64,000 bases of DNA from Planctomycetaceae bacterium. Its GTDB lineage: Bacteria; Planctomycetota; Planctomycetia; Pirellulales; Pirellulaceae. Below, piece after piece: positions 18,030 to 27,146 of this stretch (its first letter is position 1; every line of letters begins with the position of its first letter). The notes under the pieces were generated by a model that saw nothing but the letters and a program-made list of their open reading frames with translations, did not search any database and was not told the DNA's origin. The DNA lies in NCBI GenBank assembly GCA_002862205.1, contig PKCN01000199.1, positions 21,658 to 85,657 on the forward strand, in the 5' to 3' direction. The translations under genes were made by a program, and so were the position numbers.

Positions 18030-19370
18030 ATGCTCCGAATCACTGGTGGAACTGTTTACGATCCAGCCAATGGAATCAACGGCGAAGTACGCGACCTTGA
18101 TGTGGAAGATGGCAAGTTTGTGTCGTCTGTCACGGGCGGGCGTACGATCGACGCTACAGGTTTGGTGATCTTTCCCGAAGGTGTCGATGTCCACACTCAC
18201 GTTGCGGGAGGGTCGATCAATTTCGCCCGCGCGATGACTCCCGAGGATCATCGTCGCACGCAGGCTTTCATTCGCAGTCAGACCCGTCGCAGTGGGCTGG
18301 GGGGAATGGCACCGACGACCTTTGCAACCGGTTACCTGTATGCAGGAATGGGGTTCACTACCGTCAACGAAGCCGCCGTGCCAGTGTTGTCGGCCCCGCA
18401 TACCCATGAAGAAATAGCTGATATTCCGATCGTTGACAAAAGCTGTTTGGTGCTGATGGCCAACAACGAGATCATGCTTGATCTGCTGGAAGCTGGAGAA
18501 TATGAGCGGGCCAAACGTATGGTTGCCTGGCACGTCTGGGCCGCCAAGGCGTATGGAGTCAAGGCAGTCAACCCCGGAGGTGTTGCGGCCTGGAAATGGG
18601 GTAAAGATGCAAAGCAGCGGTCAGAACCTGTGGAGGGTTACAAAAATACAACTCCAGGATCCATTGCGGCCAGTCTGGCCAAGATCATCGATGAATTGGG
18701 CTTACCGCATCCCATTCATTTGCATTGCAATAACTTGGGAGCACCAGGCAATGTCAGCACAACGCTCGAGACGATGAAGCATCTTGAGGGGCATCGAGCC
18801 CATTTGGCTCATCTTCAGTATCACGCTTGCGGAGGTGACGACTGGCATGCGATGAAATTCGAGGCGGCGCAGCTTGCTGAGTATTTCAATGCTCATCCCA
18901 ACATGACCACCGATGCCGGCGCCGTTCTTTTTGGTGACACCGTCACGATCACCGCCGATGGACCCTGGCAGCATTTGCTCTACAAATTGACGGGTCGCAA
19001 ATGGGGGAATCTTGACGTTGAGAATGAGACTGGTTGTGGAATCGTTCCGTCTTCGTACCGCCCCAGCAATCTGGTCAATGCGGTGCAATGGGCAACCGGG
19101 CTCGAACTCCTGTTGCTGATTGATGATGCGTGGCGGGTTTTTCTGTCAACCGATCATCCCAATGGAGCCTGTTTTTGGCGGTATCCGGAAATCATTCAAT
19201 TGCTGATGTGTGCTGACTATCGCAAGGAATGCATGGCCCAACTGCCACCTGAAATCAAAAATCGGATTACCTTGCCGGAAATCGATCGCGAATGCATGTC
19301 GTTTGAAAACTGTCCGGTCGAAATGGAACGAATTGAACGTGCCGAAATTCAGCAATGCATTGCTGCCTAG
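18030..19370 (+). CDS. fhcA: Formylmethanofuran dehydrogenase subunit A (amidohydrolase), C-terminally short
   Basis: The 446-residue protein is of the FwdA/FhcA family, the binuclear-metal amidohydrolase that interconverts formate and formyl-furan. Expected metal-site residues are present: His55 and His57 (DVHTHVAGG), Lys178 (GVKAVNPGG), His230/232 (PIHLHCNNLG), a His in LQYHACGG and Asp375 (STDHPNG). The usual length is about 550. After TLPEIDRE the typical C-terminal segment is missing, replaced by 29 unrelated residues and TAG; no other frame restores it. The start at 18030 (GAAAGG ten bases upstream) matches the family N-terminus. Confidence 0.93.
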   Translation: MLRITGGTVYDPANGINGEVRDLDVEDGKFVSSVTGGRTIDATGLVIFPEGVDVHTHVAGGSINFARAMTPEDHRRTQAFIRSQTRRSGLGGMAPTTFATGYLYAGMGFTTVNEAAVPVLSAPHTHEEIADIPIVDKSCLVLMANNEIMLDLLEAGEYERAKRMVAWHVWAAKAYGVKAVNPGGVAAWKWGKDAKQRSEPVEGYKNTTPGSIAASLAKIIDELGLPHPIHLHCNNLGAPGNVSTTLETMKHLEGHRAHLAHLQYHACGGDDWHAMKFEAAQLAEYFNAHPNMTTDAGAVLFGDTVTITADGPWQHLLYKLTGRKWGNLDVENETGCGIVPSSYRPSNLVNAVQWATGLELLLLIDDAWRVFLSTDHPNGACFWRYPEIIQLLMCADYRKECMAQLPPEIKNRITLPEIDRECMSFENCPVEMERIERAEIQQCIAA

Positions 19371-19426
19371 TGAGAAAGGGGCAATACCTTTCTTGACGTT
19401 ACTGCTGTATCAGAGAATTGATTTGA

Positions 19427-20245
19427 ATGAATAAAATTAAACTCACTCTCAGGGAAAAGCCGGTCGTTGTTTTGGAGGCTGAAGTGATCTCACCTGATCT
19501 CTTTGTCGAACAATCCAATGAAGAGATCCGGGCCAGTGTGGTGTATCACGGAAAACGGCAAAAAAGAATCGATGACTTTTTTGATGTTGAGGGTGAACGT
19601 AGTGACTGCATTGAGATTCATGGGGATCTGAATCGTGTGCGGCATGTGGGACGGGCGATGACCCGTGGAGAAGTGACCATCCACGGTGATGTCGGAATGC
19701 ACCTTGGGGCTCTCATGAAGGGAGGCACCATTGAAGTTCACGGCAACGCAGGCGACTGGGTTGGCGGCGAAATGAAAAAAGGCAAGATTCATATCCACGG
19801 GGATGCCGGGCAACAGGTGGGTGCCGCCTACCGTGGTAGCATTCTCGGGATGCAGGGCGGAACCATTGTGGTTGATGGAAATGCTGGCATCGAAGTTGGG
19901 ATGAGGATGCGGCGAGGCATCATTGTGATTGGTGGAACCGCCCGAGATTTTGTAGGATTGCAAATGAAAGGTGGTACCATCCTCCTTTGCGGTGGTGCTG
20001 AAATTCGCACAGGAGCCTGGATGCAACGTGGCACTATCATCTCGTTGAAAGAACTTGCGTTGATGCCAACGTTTGCGGAAAGTGGTGCGTACAATCCGAC
20101 ATTCCTGAATGTCTACTCCCAACATCTGCAGGCACTTGGGGTGCAGTTGCCATACGCTGAGGCGGACGGCCGGTATCGGCGTTATAGCGGTGATCGGGGA
20201 GTTCCAGGAAAAGGCGAAATCCTGATCTGGGAACCCGCTGTCTGA
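19427..20245 (+). CDS. fhcC: Formylmethanofuran dehydrogenase subunit C
   Basis: The 272-residue protein is made largely of repeated beta-helix turns with the motif GxxGxxxG (GDVGMHLGALMKGG, GNAGDWVGGEMKKG, GDAGQQVGAAYRG, GNAGIEVGMRMRRG, GTARDFVGLQMKGG), the signature of FwdC/FhcC. These are related to the glutamate synthase alpha C-terminal domain and form the scaffold of the complex. It starts 56 bp after fhcA and ends the cluster, before an 18-bp tandem array. Confidence 0.96.
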   Translation: MNKIKLTLREKPVVVLEAEVISPDLFVEQSNEEIRASVVYHGKRQKRIDDFFDVEGERSDCIEIHGDLNRVRHVGRAMTRGEVTIHGDVGMHLGALMKGGTIEVHGNAGDWVGGEMKKGKIHIHGDAGQQVGAAYRGSILGMQGGTIVVDGNAGIEVGMRMRRGIIVIGGTARDFVGLQMKGGTILLCGGAEIRTGAWMQRGTIISLKELALMPTFAESGAYNPTFLNVYSQHLQALGVQLPYAEADGRYRRYSGDRGVPGKGEILIWEPAV

Positions 20246-20256
20246 ATGTCATGGTT

Positions 20257-20312
20257 CCTGCTGTAAGCACGGAACCTGCTGTAAGCACGGAACCTGCTGT
20301 AAGCACGGAACC
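20257..20312. repeat. 18-bp tandem array, about 3.1 copies, after fhcC
   Basis: CCTGCTGTAAGCACGGAA occurs three times, then CC. Its GAACCTGCTGT junction resembles GAACCCGCTGT at the 3' end of fhcC (10 of 11 bases), suggesting that the gene end seeded the array. Confidence 0.95.
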
Positions 20313-20331
20313 GAGTGAAGTTCAGTGCACA

Positions 20332-20784
20332 TCAGTTGACGATGCGTAGCAGTTCGACTTTGAAGTGCAGGGTTGCATTGGGGGGAATCGTGGGCGGGTT
20401 GCCAGCTTCACCGTACCCCAATTCTGGTGGTATTTCCAATTCCATCATCCCACCCTCGCCCAGTAACTGCAGTCCTTCGGTCCAGCCAGGAACGACTTTG
20501 GACAGCACAAAGCTGGCTGGTTTTCGCTGATTGTACGAACTATCGAAAGTGCTACCGTCATCTAGCCAGCCCCGATAATCAACTTCCACGGTGTTGCTTG
20601 GTATCGGTTTGCGACTCTTCGATTTACGCAGAATCCGGTATTTCAGTCCTGAGTCAGTTGTCGTGAATTCCGAGGGAGCGTCTTCATCAATCACCATTGG
20701 GCCGGTGGGTGGTGAGCATCCCATTGCCATGATTGAGATAAATGAAGTCAGCATCAGGCTGGCGAGAGTCGTCGTTTGTTTCAT
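20332..20784 (-). CDS. FKBP-type peptidyl-prolyl isomerase lipoprotein
   Basis: The 150-residue protein has a lipoprotein signal ending in MAMGC (Cys23) and one FKBP domain: VEVDYRGWLDDGSTFDSS, VVPGWTEGLQLLGEGG, IPPELGYGEAG, IPPNATLHFKVELL. These are the classic FKBP active-site segments. It probably assists proline isomerisation in periplasmic or outer-membrane proteins. It converges with fhcC. Confidence 0.95.
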   Translation of the reverse strand: MKQTTTLASLMLTSFISIMAMGCSPPTGPMVIDEDAPSEFTTTDSGLKYRILRKSKSRKPIPSNTVEVDYRGWLDDGSTFDSSYNQRKPASFVLSKVVPGWTEGLQLLGEGGMMELEIPPELGYGEAGNPPTIPPNATLHFKVELLRIVN

Positions 20785-20828
20785 TTCGATTCTTTGGATT
20801 CGTTTTCGAAAGTATGAGCGGAGCCGAA

Positions 20829-22769
20829 TCAGGGTACCTGATTATTAGTATCTTCAAGTTCATTGATGGCTCGATTCGCAACACGGACAATGTACTTATT
20901 GGGTTGGTTTTTGAGTGCCTTTTTCAAGGCTGGCAACGCGGGCCGGGCTTGTTCATCCATTTCGTCCAGAACAATGGCTGCTGCAAGGCGTCCCCATTGG
21001 TGCTCGCTGGCAAGCTCCTGTTTCAGGACACGAATGGCTGCTGCTGAATCACCGAGCTTGGCGATCGCACGTGCGGCTGCGATTCGCACACTGGGCGATC
21101 TGTCAGTCAGTGCTTTTTTAATGGCTGGCTTTGTTGCTGCTGCAGTCCCACCAATATTGCCAATGCCAGTGGCGGCCCAGTATCGGACAGATGGGTCAGG
21201 GTCGTTCAAGCCCGCCGCGAGTTTTTGCAATGCATTGGGGCCGTTTGATGCTTCGGTTGCCATGTCCACCAGCCTGCCAAGGGTCTGGCGGTTTCCTTTG
21301 CCCCCATTAAGGATTTCAAAACGTGAGCCGTTGGACTGTTCCTGGATTTCAATCTCGGCCTCTGGAATCAAGCCGATATCCCCGACTTCGTTTTGCCAAT
21401 CGGCAAGGGCTGTCCGCATTCGCGTCAACCTTTTTTGCTGTTCACGGTCGCCGGCAAGGTTGTGGATTTCCTGCGGATCATTATTCAGGTCATACAATTC
21501 TTCGACAGGTTTTCGTGATGCCGAAAATAAGGCCATCGCCGGGGACAATTCACCTGCTGCCTCGGCTTTGCGTATCTCTCTCATCGTCGCACCCTTTTCC
21601 GGGGTGTTCATGTACTGGTAGTACGGCTTGAGGGGTTCGAAATTGCGGATGTACCGATAGCGTTGATCACGGACGCTGCGGATGATGTCGTAACGCTCAT
21701 CCATGCGGTCCCGTGCACCGTAGATGTAGGCGCGTGAATCTGTCAGGTTCTTGCCCAGGAAAGCACGCCCCTGGGTGTATTTTGGTACTGGTAAACCTGC
21801 CAGGTTCAGGACGGTGGGGCCGAAGTCCACTGAACTGACCAGCTCAGGGTCAACCCGGCCGGGTTCACCCTGACCGTTGACACGCATGGCTTGGGGGATT
21901 CGGACAATCATCGGTATGTGGGTGCCCGAGTCGTAGAGCCAACGTTTGGCACGGGGCAGGCCGACGCCGTGGTCTGACCAAAAGAAGATGATTGTGTCTT
22001 CGTAAAGACCAGCATCTTTGATTTCCTGAATCAGTTCACCTGCCCACGCATCCATCGCCGTGATCAGCTCATAATTCCGTTTCCAGTCTTCCCGTGTGAC
22101 AGCGGTATCAGGGTAATAGTCGGGCAGGGTTGTCAGTTTGTTGGGATCCTGGCGTTGATCAGCCGAAAGCTTTTCGGTCACTGATTTGTATTTGGATGCA
22201 CTGGTAATCCCTGACTCGTGGCAGCCAGTGAAATTGAACACCGCGAAAAACGGCTGGTCTTTTTTCTTTCGATTTTTCCAGTGTCCTTTTCGGCCGGACA
22301 GATCCCAGATTTCCGAGCCAGAAGGATTCTTGAATTGATAGTCGGTCTTACTGTTGTTGGTGCAGTAATAGCCAGCCTGTTTGAGATACATGGGGAATGG
22401 CTTCAGCCAATTCGGCAGTTTGGCATTGCAACGCATGTGATGGGTGCCAATGCTGTTCTGGTACATGCCGGTGATGATCGTCGAGCGGCAGGGGGCACAC
22501 ACGCCAGCGGCAGTGAATGCATTTGAGTACCTCACGCCCTCGGTGGCCATTTGATCCAGGTTCGGAGTGATGGCGTGGGGGTCACCGTAGCACCCCAGAT
22601 GTGCGCTGATGTCTTCGCACGAAATCCACAGGATATTGGGTTGTGCCTGTGACGAATCGGCGGCGACTGCCAGCAAGGGACTCGTTAGTAAAAACGCTGC
22701 CAATAATACCGGCCGTAGAAATGGATGAAATGCAGCTCGCGTTGGTTTGAGTGATGTATTCATTCGCAT
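20829..22769 (-). CDS. Sulfatase with C-terminal HEAT repeats
   Basis: The 646-residue protein has a signal peptide (FLRPVLLAAFLLTSPLLAVA). The sulfatase N-terminal domain carries NILWISCEDISAHLGCYG, the active-site CAPCR with a formylglycine-type Cys, and FFWSDHGVGLPRAKRWLYD. After the catalytic domain (~500 residues) come HEAT-like repeats (DPSVRYWAATGIGNIG, SPSVRIAAARAIAKLG, EHQWGRLAAAIVLDEMD). It resembles heparan N-sulfatase-type planctomycete enzymes. The ATG at 22769 was chosen over 22814 because it directly precedes the signal peptide. Confidence 0.92.
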   Translation of the reverse strand: MRMNTSLKPTRAAFHPFLRPVLLAAFLLTSPLLAVAADSSQAQPNILWISCEDISAHLGCYGDPHAITPNLDQMATEGVRYSNAFTAAGVCAPCRSTIITGMYQNSIGTHHMRCNAKLPNWLKPFPMYLKQAGYYCTNNSKTDYQFKNPSGSEIWDLSGRKGHWKNRKKKDQPFFAVFNFTGCHESGITSASKYKSVTEKLSADQRQDPNKLTTLPDYYPDTAVTREDWKRNYELITAMDAWAGELIQEIKDAGLYEDTIIFFWSDHGVGLPRAKRWLYDSGTHIPMIVRIPQAMRVNGQGEPGRVDPELVSSVDFGPTVLNLAGLPVPKYTQGRAFLGKNLTDSRAYIYGARDRMDERYDIIRSVRDQRYRYIRNFEPLKPYYQYMNTPEKGATMREIRKAEAAGELSPAMALFSASRKPVEELYDLNNDPQEIHNLAGDREQQKRLTRMRTALADWQNEVGDIGLIPEAEIEIQEQSNGSRFEILNGGKGNRQTLGRLVDMATEASNGPNALQKLAAGLNDPDPSVRYWAATGIGNIGGTAAATKPAIKKALTDRSPSVRIAAARAIAKLGDSAAAIRVLKQELASEHQWGRLAAAIVLDEMDEQARPALPALKKALKNQPNKYIVRVANRAINELEDTNNQVP

Positions 22770-23172
22770 GTCGCACCGTTTTCTGAAAGTGAGTGAGCTG
22801 TAGGCTTGCATCAACCAACGGATCGATTGTGTTACCTGAGGAAAAAAACGGCCTCACTGGAGAGAGCGAAGTCCACATGCTTTGGGGCATCGTCCCCACC
22901 GTGGTTTCGCGTTTGTCCGTCTTTCCGCGTCAGTATAACAGCAGGTAGCCATTTTGTTCCTGCTGAGTGGATGTTCTGTTCAGGAATATGGATTCGAGAA
23001 ACCCGGTTTTAACTGTCAAGGTTGGGAGCCAGTGCAAGGTGACCGACGATTGGGTTTCAAGTATAAAATGGGGCTGGTGCTTTTTCGATGCTTGACGTGT
23101 GTTTGAGTTGTGCGTTCAGTTTCGTGAGTGATTTTTTATGCCCATTAACCACAGATAGACCGGTTGATCATC
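22770..23172. other. Intergenic between divergent genes, nothing recognised
   Basis: About 400 bp separate the sulfatase and the GDPD gene. I see no gene, array or strong hairpin; it should carry both promoters. Confidence 0.5.
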
Positions 23173-24000
23173 ATGCGTTTATGGATTCCATGGATTTTGC
23201 TGTTCGTTCTTTGGGCGTCTCCCGGCACAGGTCAGGAAATTGTGGCTCATCGTGGCGCTTCGTTTGACGCACCCGAAAATACACTTGCTGCATTCAGACT
23301 TGCGTGGGAACAAGGCAGTGATGGGGTGGAGGGTGACTTTTATTTGACCCGTGATCATCAGATTGTCTGCATTCACGATCGGAGCACATCACGGACGACA
23401 GGTGTTGGCAAAACCGTTGAGGATTCGACTCTGGCGGAGCTTCGCGAATTGGAGTACGGCAGTTGGAAAGACAGGAAATGGGAAGGTGAAAAAATACCAA
23501 CCTTCGGAGAGGTATACAGGTCTGTTCCTGAGGGCGGGCTGTTTGTGATCGAGTTGAAATCCAAAGCGAAGATTGTTCCCTTTCTTGCTTCGCAGCTGAA
23601 AGTTCTGGATCGAGGTAAAATCAGACTTTTGATTATCAGTTTCGATGCGGCGACCGTGGCTGCCTGCCGCCAACAAATTCCCAATGTGCGCGCTCACTGG
23701 CTGACCAGTTTCAGTAAGGCCAAGAACGCCCAGAACTTAAAGCCCTCTGCTGCTGACATCGCCCGTATTGTGAAAGAAACCGGAGCCGCTGGTGTGGGCA
23801 TGAAAGGGAACCGCGATGTCATCGATGAGCAGTTCATCAAAGAACTCAATGACAAGGGTTGCAAAGAATTTCACGTCTGGACGATCGACAAACCAGAGGA
23901 TGCCGCTTATTTCAAAAAGCTTGGTGCCTACGGAATCACAACCAACAGGCCTGCCCTGATTGGCAAGGTCCGTGATTCAGAAAAAACGGGATCACAATGA
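23173..24000 (+). CDS. Glycerophosphodiester phosphodiesterase, secreted
   Basis: The 275-residue protein has a signal peptide (MRLWIPWILLFVLWASPGTG). It is followed by the GDPD signature HRGASFDAPENTLAAF, EGDFYLTRDHQIVCIHD and the late FHVWTIDKPEDAAYFKKLG segment. It hydrolyses glycerophosphodiesters to glycerol-3-phosphate and an alcohol, likely in the periplasm for phosphate or lipid scavenging. The ATG at 23173 was preferred over the TTG at 23164. Confidence 0.94.
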   Translation: MRLWIPWILLFVLWASPGTGQEIVAHRGASFDAPENTLAAFRLAWEQGSDGVEGDFYLTRDHQIVCIHDRSTSRTTGVGKTVEDSTLAELRELEYGSWKDRKWEGEKIPTFGEVYRSVPEGGLFVIELKSKAKIVPFLASQLKVLDRGKIRLLIISFDAATVAACRQQIPNVRAHWLTSFSKAKNAQNLKPSAADIARIVKETGAAGVGMKGNRDVIDEQFIKELNDKGCKEFHVWTIDKPEDAAYFKKLGAYGITTNRPALIGKVRDSEKTGSQ

Positions 24001-24048
24001 AGGTGATGATTTGCAGGTGCTGATCGTCGCCTTTTTCAAATGCGAGTC

Positions 24049-25251
24049 TCATGGATTCGCATTGGCACCGACAATGGATGCAATTTCACCAGCAAGGCGG
24101 TTCACACTGCCTTTGCCATCAGGGTGCAGGCGATTGCTTAGAAAAATAAAAACACGATCGCTGTCAGGATCAATCCACATCACAGTTCCCGTGAATCCAC
24201 CGTGACCAAAAGCGGAATCAGAAAGTTGGTCGCCGCGATTGCTTGAGTAGGGTGAACGGTGGTCCCAGCCATAGGTCCTTGTGCCAATGGTTTGGGAGGC
24301 GCGATGCACATCGCGGGGGCGAGTCATCATTTTGAATGTTGATTTGGGGAATGGAATGGATTCCTCGTTTCCCGCAATGCTCAACATCTGTTGACCATAT
24401 CGCGTCAGGTCATCAGCGGTTGAAAAAAGGCCAGCGTGTCCTGCGACTCCCTGTAGCAAGTGGGCACGTGGGTCGTGGACTTCACCCTTGATCCACTGGC
24501 CGTCGCGTTGTTCCGTCGGGGCGGTTCGTTTCTTCAGATCTGCCGATGGGTTGAAGGTCGTTTCCGACATTCCCAATGGGGTGAAAATGTGCTGTTGAGC
24601 ATATTGGTCCAATGGTTGTTTACTGACACGCTCAACGACTTTGCCCAGAACAATGAAACCGACATCGGTGTAGGCAAATTTTTCTCTCGGAACTGCGATG
24701 GGTTTCAGTTCACAGATGTTTTTCCATGAGTTCTGGATCCCGTCACGGTAGTCCCTCAGCGAATTGTCGGGGATCAGCCCACCCACATGCAGCAGCAGGT
24801 CCCCAATTGTGATCTCATCTTTGCCGTGTTTTCCAAACTCGGGCAGAACATCGGAGACCTTCTGCTCAGGGGAGAGCAATCCCTCAGCAATCAGTTTCAT
24901 CACCGATGTGGCGGTAGCGACTGGCTTGGTTAGAGACGCGAGGTCGAAAACGGTGTCCACCGTCATCGGCTCGGTGGTTGGTTTTACCTGTCGTTGCCCG
25001 AAAGCACGACGGTAAAGTACACGGTTCCGGTCCGCAATCACCACCACGGCACCCGGCATTTTTCCGTCTTTGATGCCCTGCTTGACAATTGACTCAATCG
25101 CTTCGAAGTCTGTCGGCTCAGAACTCGCCCCTGGATTGTCCGGTCGCTCGGGGGTTGCGGCGAGGGATGATGCAAGGAGGCAACCTTGCAAAAGAAATGC
25201 GAACAAGAGAATCCGTAAGGGCTGGGTGTGATTCGAAACAAAGCTTGGCAT
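24049..25251 (-). CDS. Serine hydrolase of the beta-lactamase class C / esterase family
   Basis: The 400-residue protein has a signal peptide. Its S12-type motifs are SLTK (FDLASLTKPVA, with catalytic Ser and Lys), YTDVGFIVLG in the place of YxN, and GHGGFTG in the place of KTG. Such proteins act as esterases or D-alanyl peptide hydrolases rather than true beta-lactamases. The start at 25251 follows GAGGGATCC and directly precedes the signal. Confidence 0.9.
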   Translation of the reverse strand: MPSFVSNHTQPLRILLFAFLLQGCLLASSLAATPERPDNPGASSEPTDFEAIESIVKQGIKDGKMPGAVVVIADRNRVLYRRAFGQRQVKPTTEPMTVDTVFDLASLTKPVATATSVMKLIAEGLLSPEQKVSDVLPEFGKHGKDEITIGDLLLHVGGLIPDNSLRDYRDGIQNSWKNICELKPIAVPREKFAYTDVGFIVLGKVVERVSKQPLDQYAQQHIFTPLGMSETTFNPSADLKKRTAPTEQRDGQWIKGEVHDPRAHLLQGVAGHAGLFSTADDLTRYGQQMLSIAGNEESIPFPKSTFKMMTRPRDVHRASQTIGTRTYGWDHRSPYSSNRGDQLSDSAFGHGGFTGTVMWIDPDSDRVFIFLSNRLHPDGKGSVNRLAGEIASIVGANANP

Positions 25252-25397
25252 GGTGGATCCCTCCCAGTGAATTGGGTACCCGGGCAAGAGCTTGAATGAG
25301 AGCTGCATGGAAATTCAGTGATCGCCAGACCCCCAAGATAGAGGATCAATCGGAGTGATGTGAGGTTGCGAGTCTGGCTTGATCGTATTTCCGTGAT

Positions 25398-26303
25398 TCA
25401 GGTCTCTTTGGTTGGGAAAACACGATAGGGGCACCATTGCCCTTGCTTGAGACGAACGATCGCGCGCAGTTGCCCGTTCTGGGTCATTGCAGCAGCTTCT
25501 GTGATGTCTTGATCTTTGCCCGCATCTGTTTCGCTGAAATCCAGTTCATTCGGGCACAATCCATGCCCCAAACGGGTTGCATCCTCGTTGGTAACTTGCA
25601 CGCGAGGAAGGTGCCCTACTGCCAGAGATACTGGCAACAAATGTGGCTCAAGTTCATCCTTTCTGAGCGTCTCGATGGAAACCGAATTTTGCAACAGAAA
25701 GGGGCCGACTCCAATTCTTGAAAGGAACGACATGACAGCTGTGGATCCTGCGTTGACAGCTAAGTCGATTCCCAGTGTGCGAATGTAGGTGCCCGAACCA
25801 CAAATGATGTTGAGATCGACTTCTGGAGAGTCATATCGCGTGATCTCCAGAACATCGATTTGAACTTTTCTCGAAGGCATCTCAAATTCTTCACCTGCAC
25901 GAATGCGACGATAGGCGCGCTGCCCGTCGACCCATATGGCTGAGTGGGCTGGGGGAACCTGCTCGATCTCACCGGTCAAGGTTTGGGCCGCATTTTCAAG
26001 TTGATCGCGTGTGGGAACCGGTAGATCCGGGAAGTCAGTGATCTCCCCCTCCAAGTCTCCTGAAATGCTCGACGAGCCGATGCGAAATGTTGCTTGATAA
26101 TGCTTGGGTTGCTGTTGCACATAAGGTACAAGACGTACAGCAGGGCCAACACCCAAAACGAGCACACCCTCTGCCAGCGGGTCGAGTGTGCCTGCGTGCC
26201 CCACCTTGGTCTTGCGAGGAAGACGACGCTGAACAACATTGACGACATCTCGCGAGGTCATTCCAGGGGGTTTGTTGCAGCAGAGAAATCCAAAGGGCGT
26301 CAC
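25398..26303 (-). CDS. truB: tRNA pseudouridine-55 synthase
   Basis: The 301-residue enzyme makes pseudouridine 55 in the T-loop of tRNAs. It starts with GFLCCNKPPGMTSRDVV and carries the catalytic GHAGTLDPLAEGVL with Asp. IWVDGQRAYRRIRAGE and GSGTYIRTLGIDL are also typical, and the length fits the family. Confidence 0.97.
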   Translation of the reverse strand: MTPFGFLCCNKPPGMTSRDVVNVVQRRLPRKTKVGHAGTLDPLAEGVLVLGVGPAVRLVPYVQQQPKHYQATFRIGSSSISGDLEGEITDFPDLPVPTRDQLENAAQTLTGEIEQVPPAHSAIWVDGQRAYRRIRAGEEFEMPSRKVQIDVLEITRYDSPEVDLNIICGSGTYIRTLGIDLAVNAGSTAVMSFLSRIGVGPFLLQNSVSIETLRKDELEPHLLPVSLAVGHLPRVQVTNEDATRLGHGLCPNELDFSETDAGKDQDITEAAAMTQNGQLRAIVRLKQGQWCPYRVFPTKET

Positions 26304-26559
26304 GGTCAGATCAATTCAAGGTGGAATGGCAAAATGGGCATGTCGGGGGTGCTGTTGTCGGCACAGCATTTTCGATAGCTTTACATGGGAACGACAGAGA
26401 TACAATCATGGATATAATCATGGTGTGTTTCGCTGCCGGCTACTGATACGCAAGGAAACGTTTCGAAGCGGCGTTGACGTAGCAGCAACGGCGGTTGAAT
26501 CTGACCTTGATTTTTCCTTCACCATGCCGTGAATCAACATTTGGAAGCGAGCGGAATTG

Positions 26560-27087
26560 ATGGCAAATAATGAACGACTCGTTTTGGAAGGTGAGCGGTT
26601 CAACGTTTACCAGATGGAGTTGAATGGCAGTGATGGCAGGATTTATCATCGTGAAGTGATTCGTCATCCTGGCGCAGTGGTTCTGTTGCCTTTGGTCGAT
26701 CCCGATACCGTGGTGCTGATTCGAAATCACCGTGTAACCGTGGGTGAGACCTTGCTGGAATTGCCTGCTGGAACCCGTGAACCTGATGAGTCACCCGAGC
26801 AGACCGCGGCCCGTGAGTTGATCGAAGAGACAGGATATCGTGCGGGAACCTTGCATTCACGAGGCGAGTTCTATTCTGCACCGGGAATTTGTGATGAATT
26901 GATGCACCTTTTCGTGGCCACTGATCTGACGGCCGGGCAACATGCCCGGGAGGCCGTCGAGCAGATTGAGAACCAGCTGGTTCACCGAGATGAAGTTCGT
27001 GAACTGATCGCTGATGGTGCGATTCGAGATGCGAAAACACTGGTGGGTTTGTATGGCTTTCTGTTCGCAGATCGATTGAGTGATTAA
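26560..27087 (+). CDS. Nudix hydrolase, ADP-ribose pyrophosphatase-like
   Basis: The 175-residue protein contains a complete Nudix box (GTREPDESPEQTAARELIEETGY). The N-terminal fold (VYQMELNGSDGRIYHREVIRHPGAV in pieces) and the FYSAPGICDELMHLFVA loop are typical of ADP-ribose pyrophosphatases (NudF family). I chose the ATG at 26560 over the adjacent TTG. Confidence 0.93.
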   Translation: MANNERLVLEGERFNVYQMELNGSDGRIYHREVIRHPGAVVLLPLVDPDTVVLIRNHRVTVGETLLELPAGTREPDESPEQTAARELIEETGYRAGTLHSRGEFYSAPGICDELMHLFVATDLTAGQHAREAVEQIENQLVHRDEVRELIADGAIRDAKTLVGLYGFLFADRLSD

Positions 27088-27146
27088 AACTAGTATCGCT
27101 GTGGCCCTTTTTTCTGTTTTCTGATCTTTGTTCGACCCGAATCACG

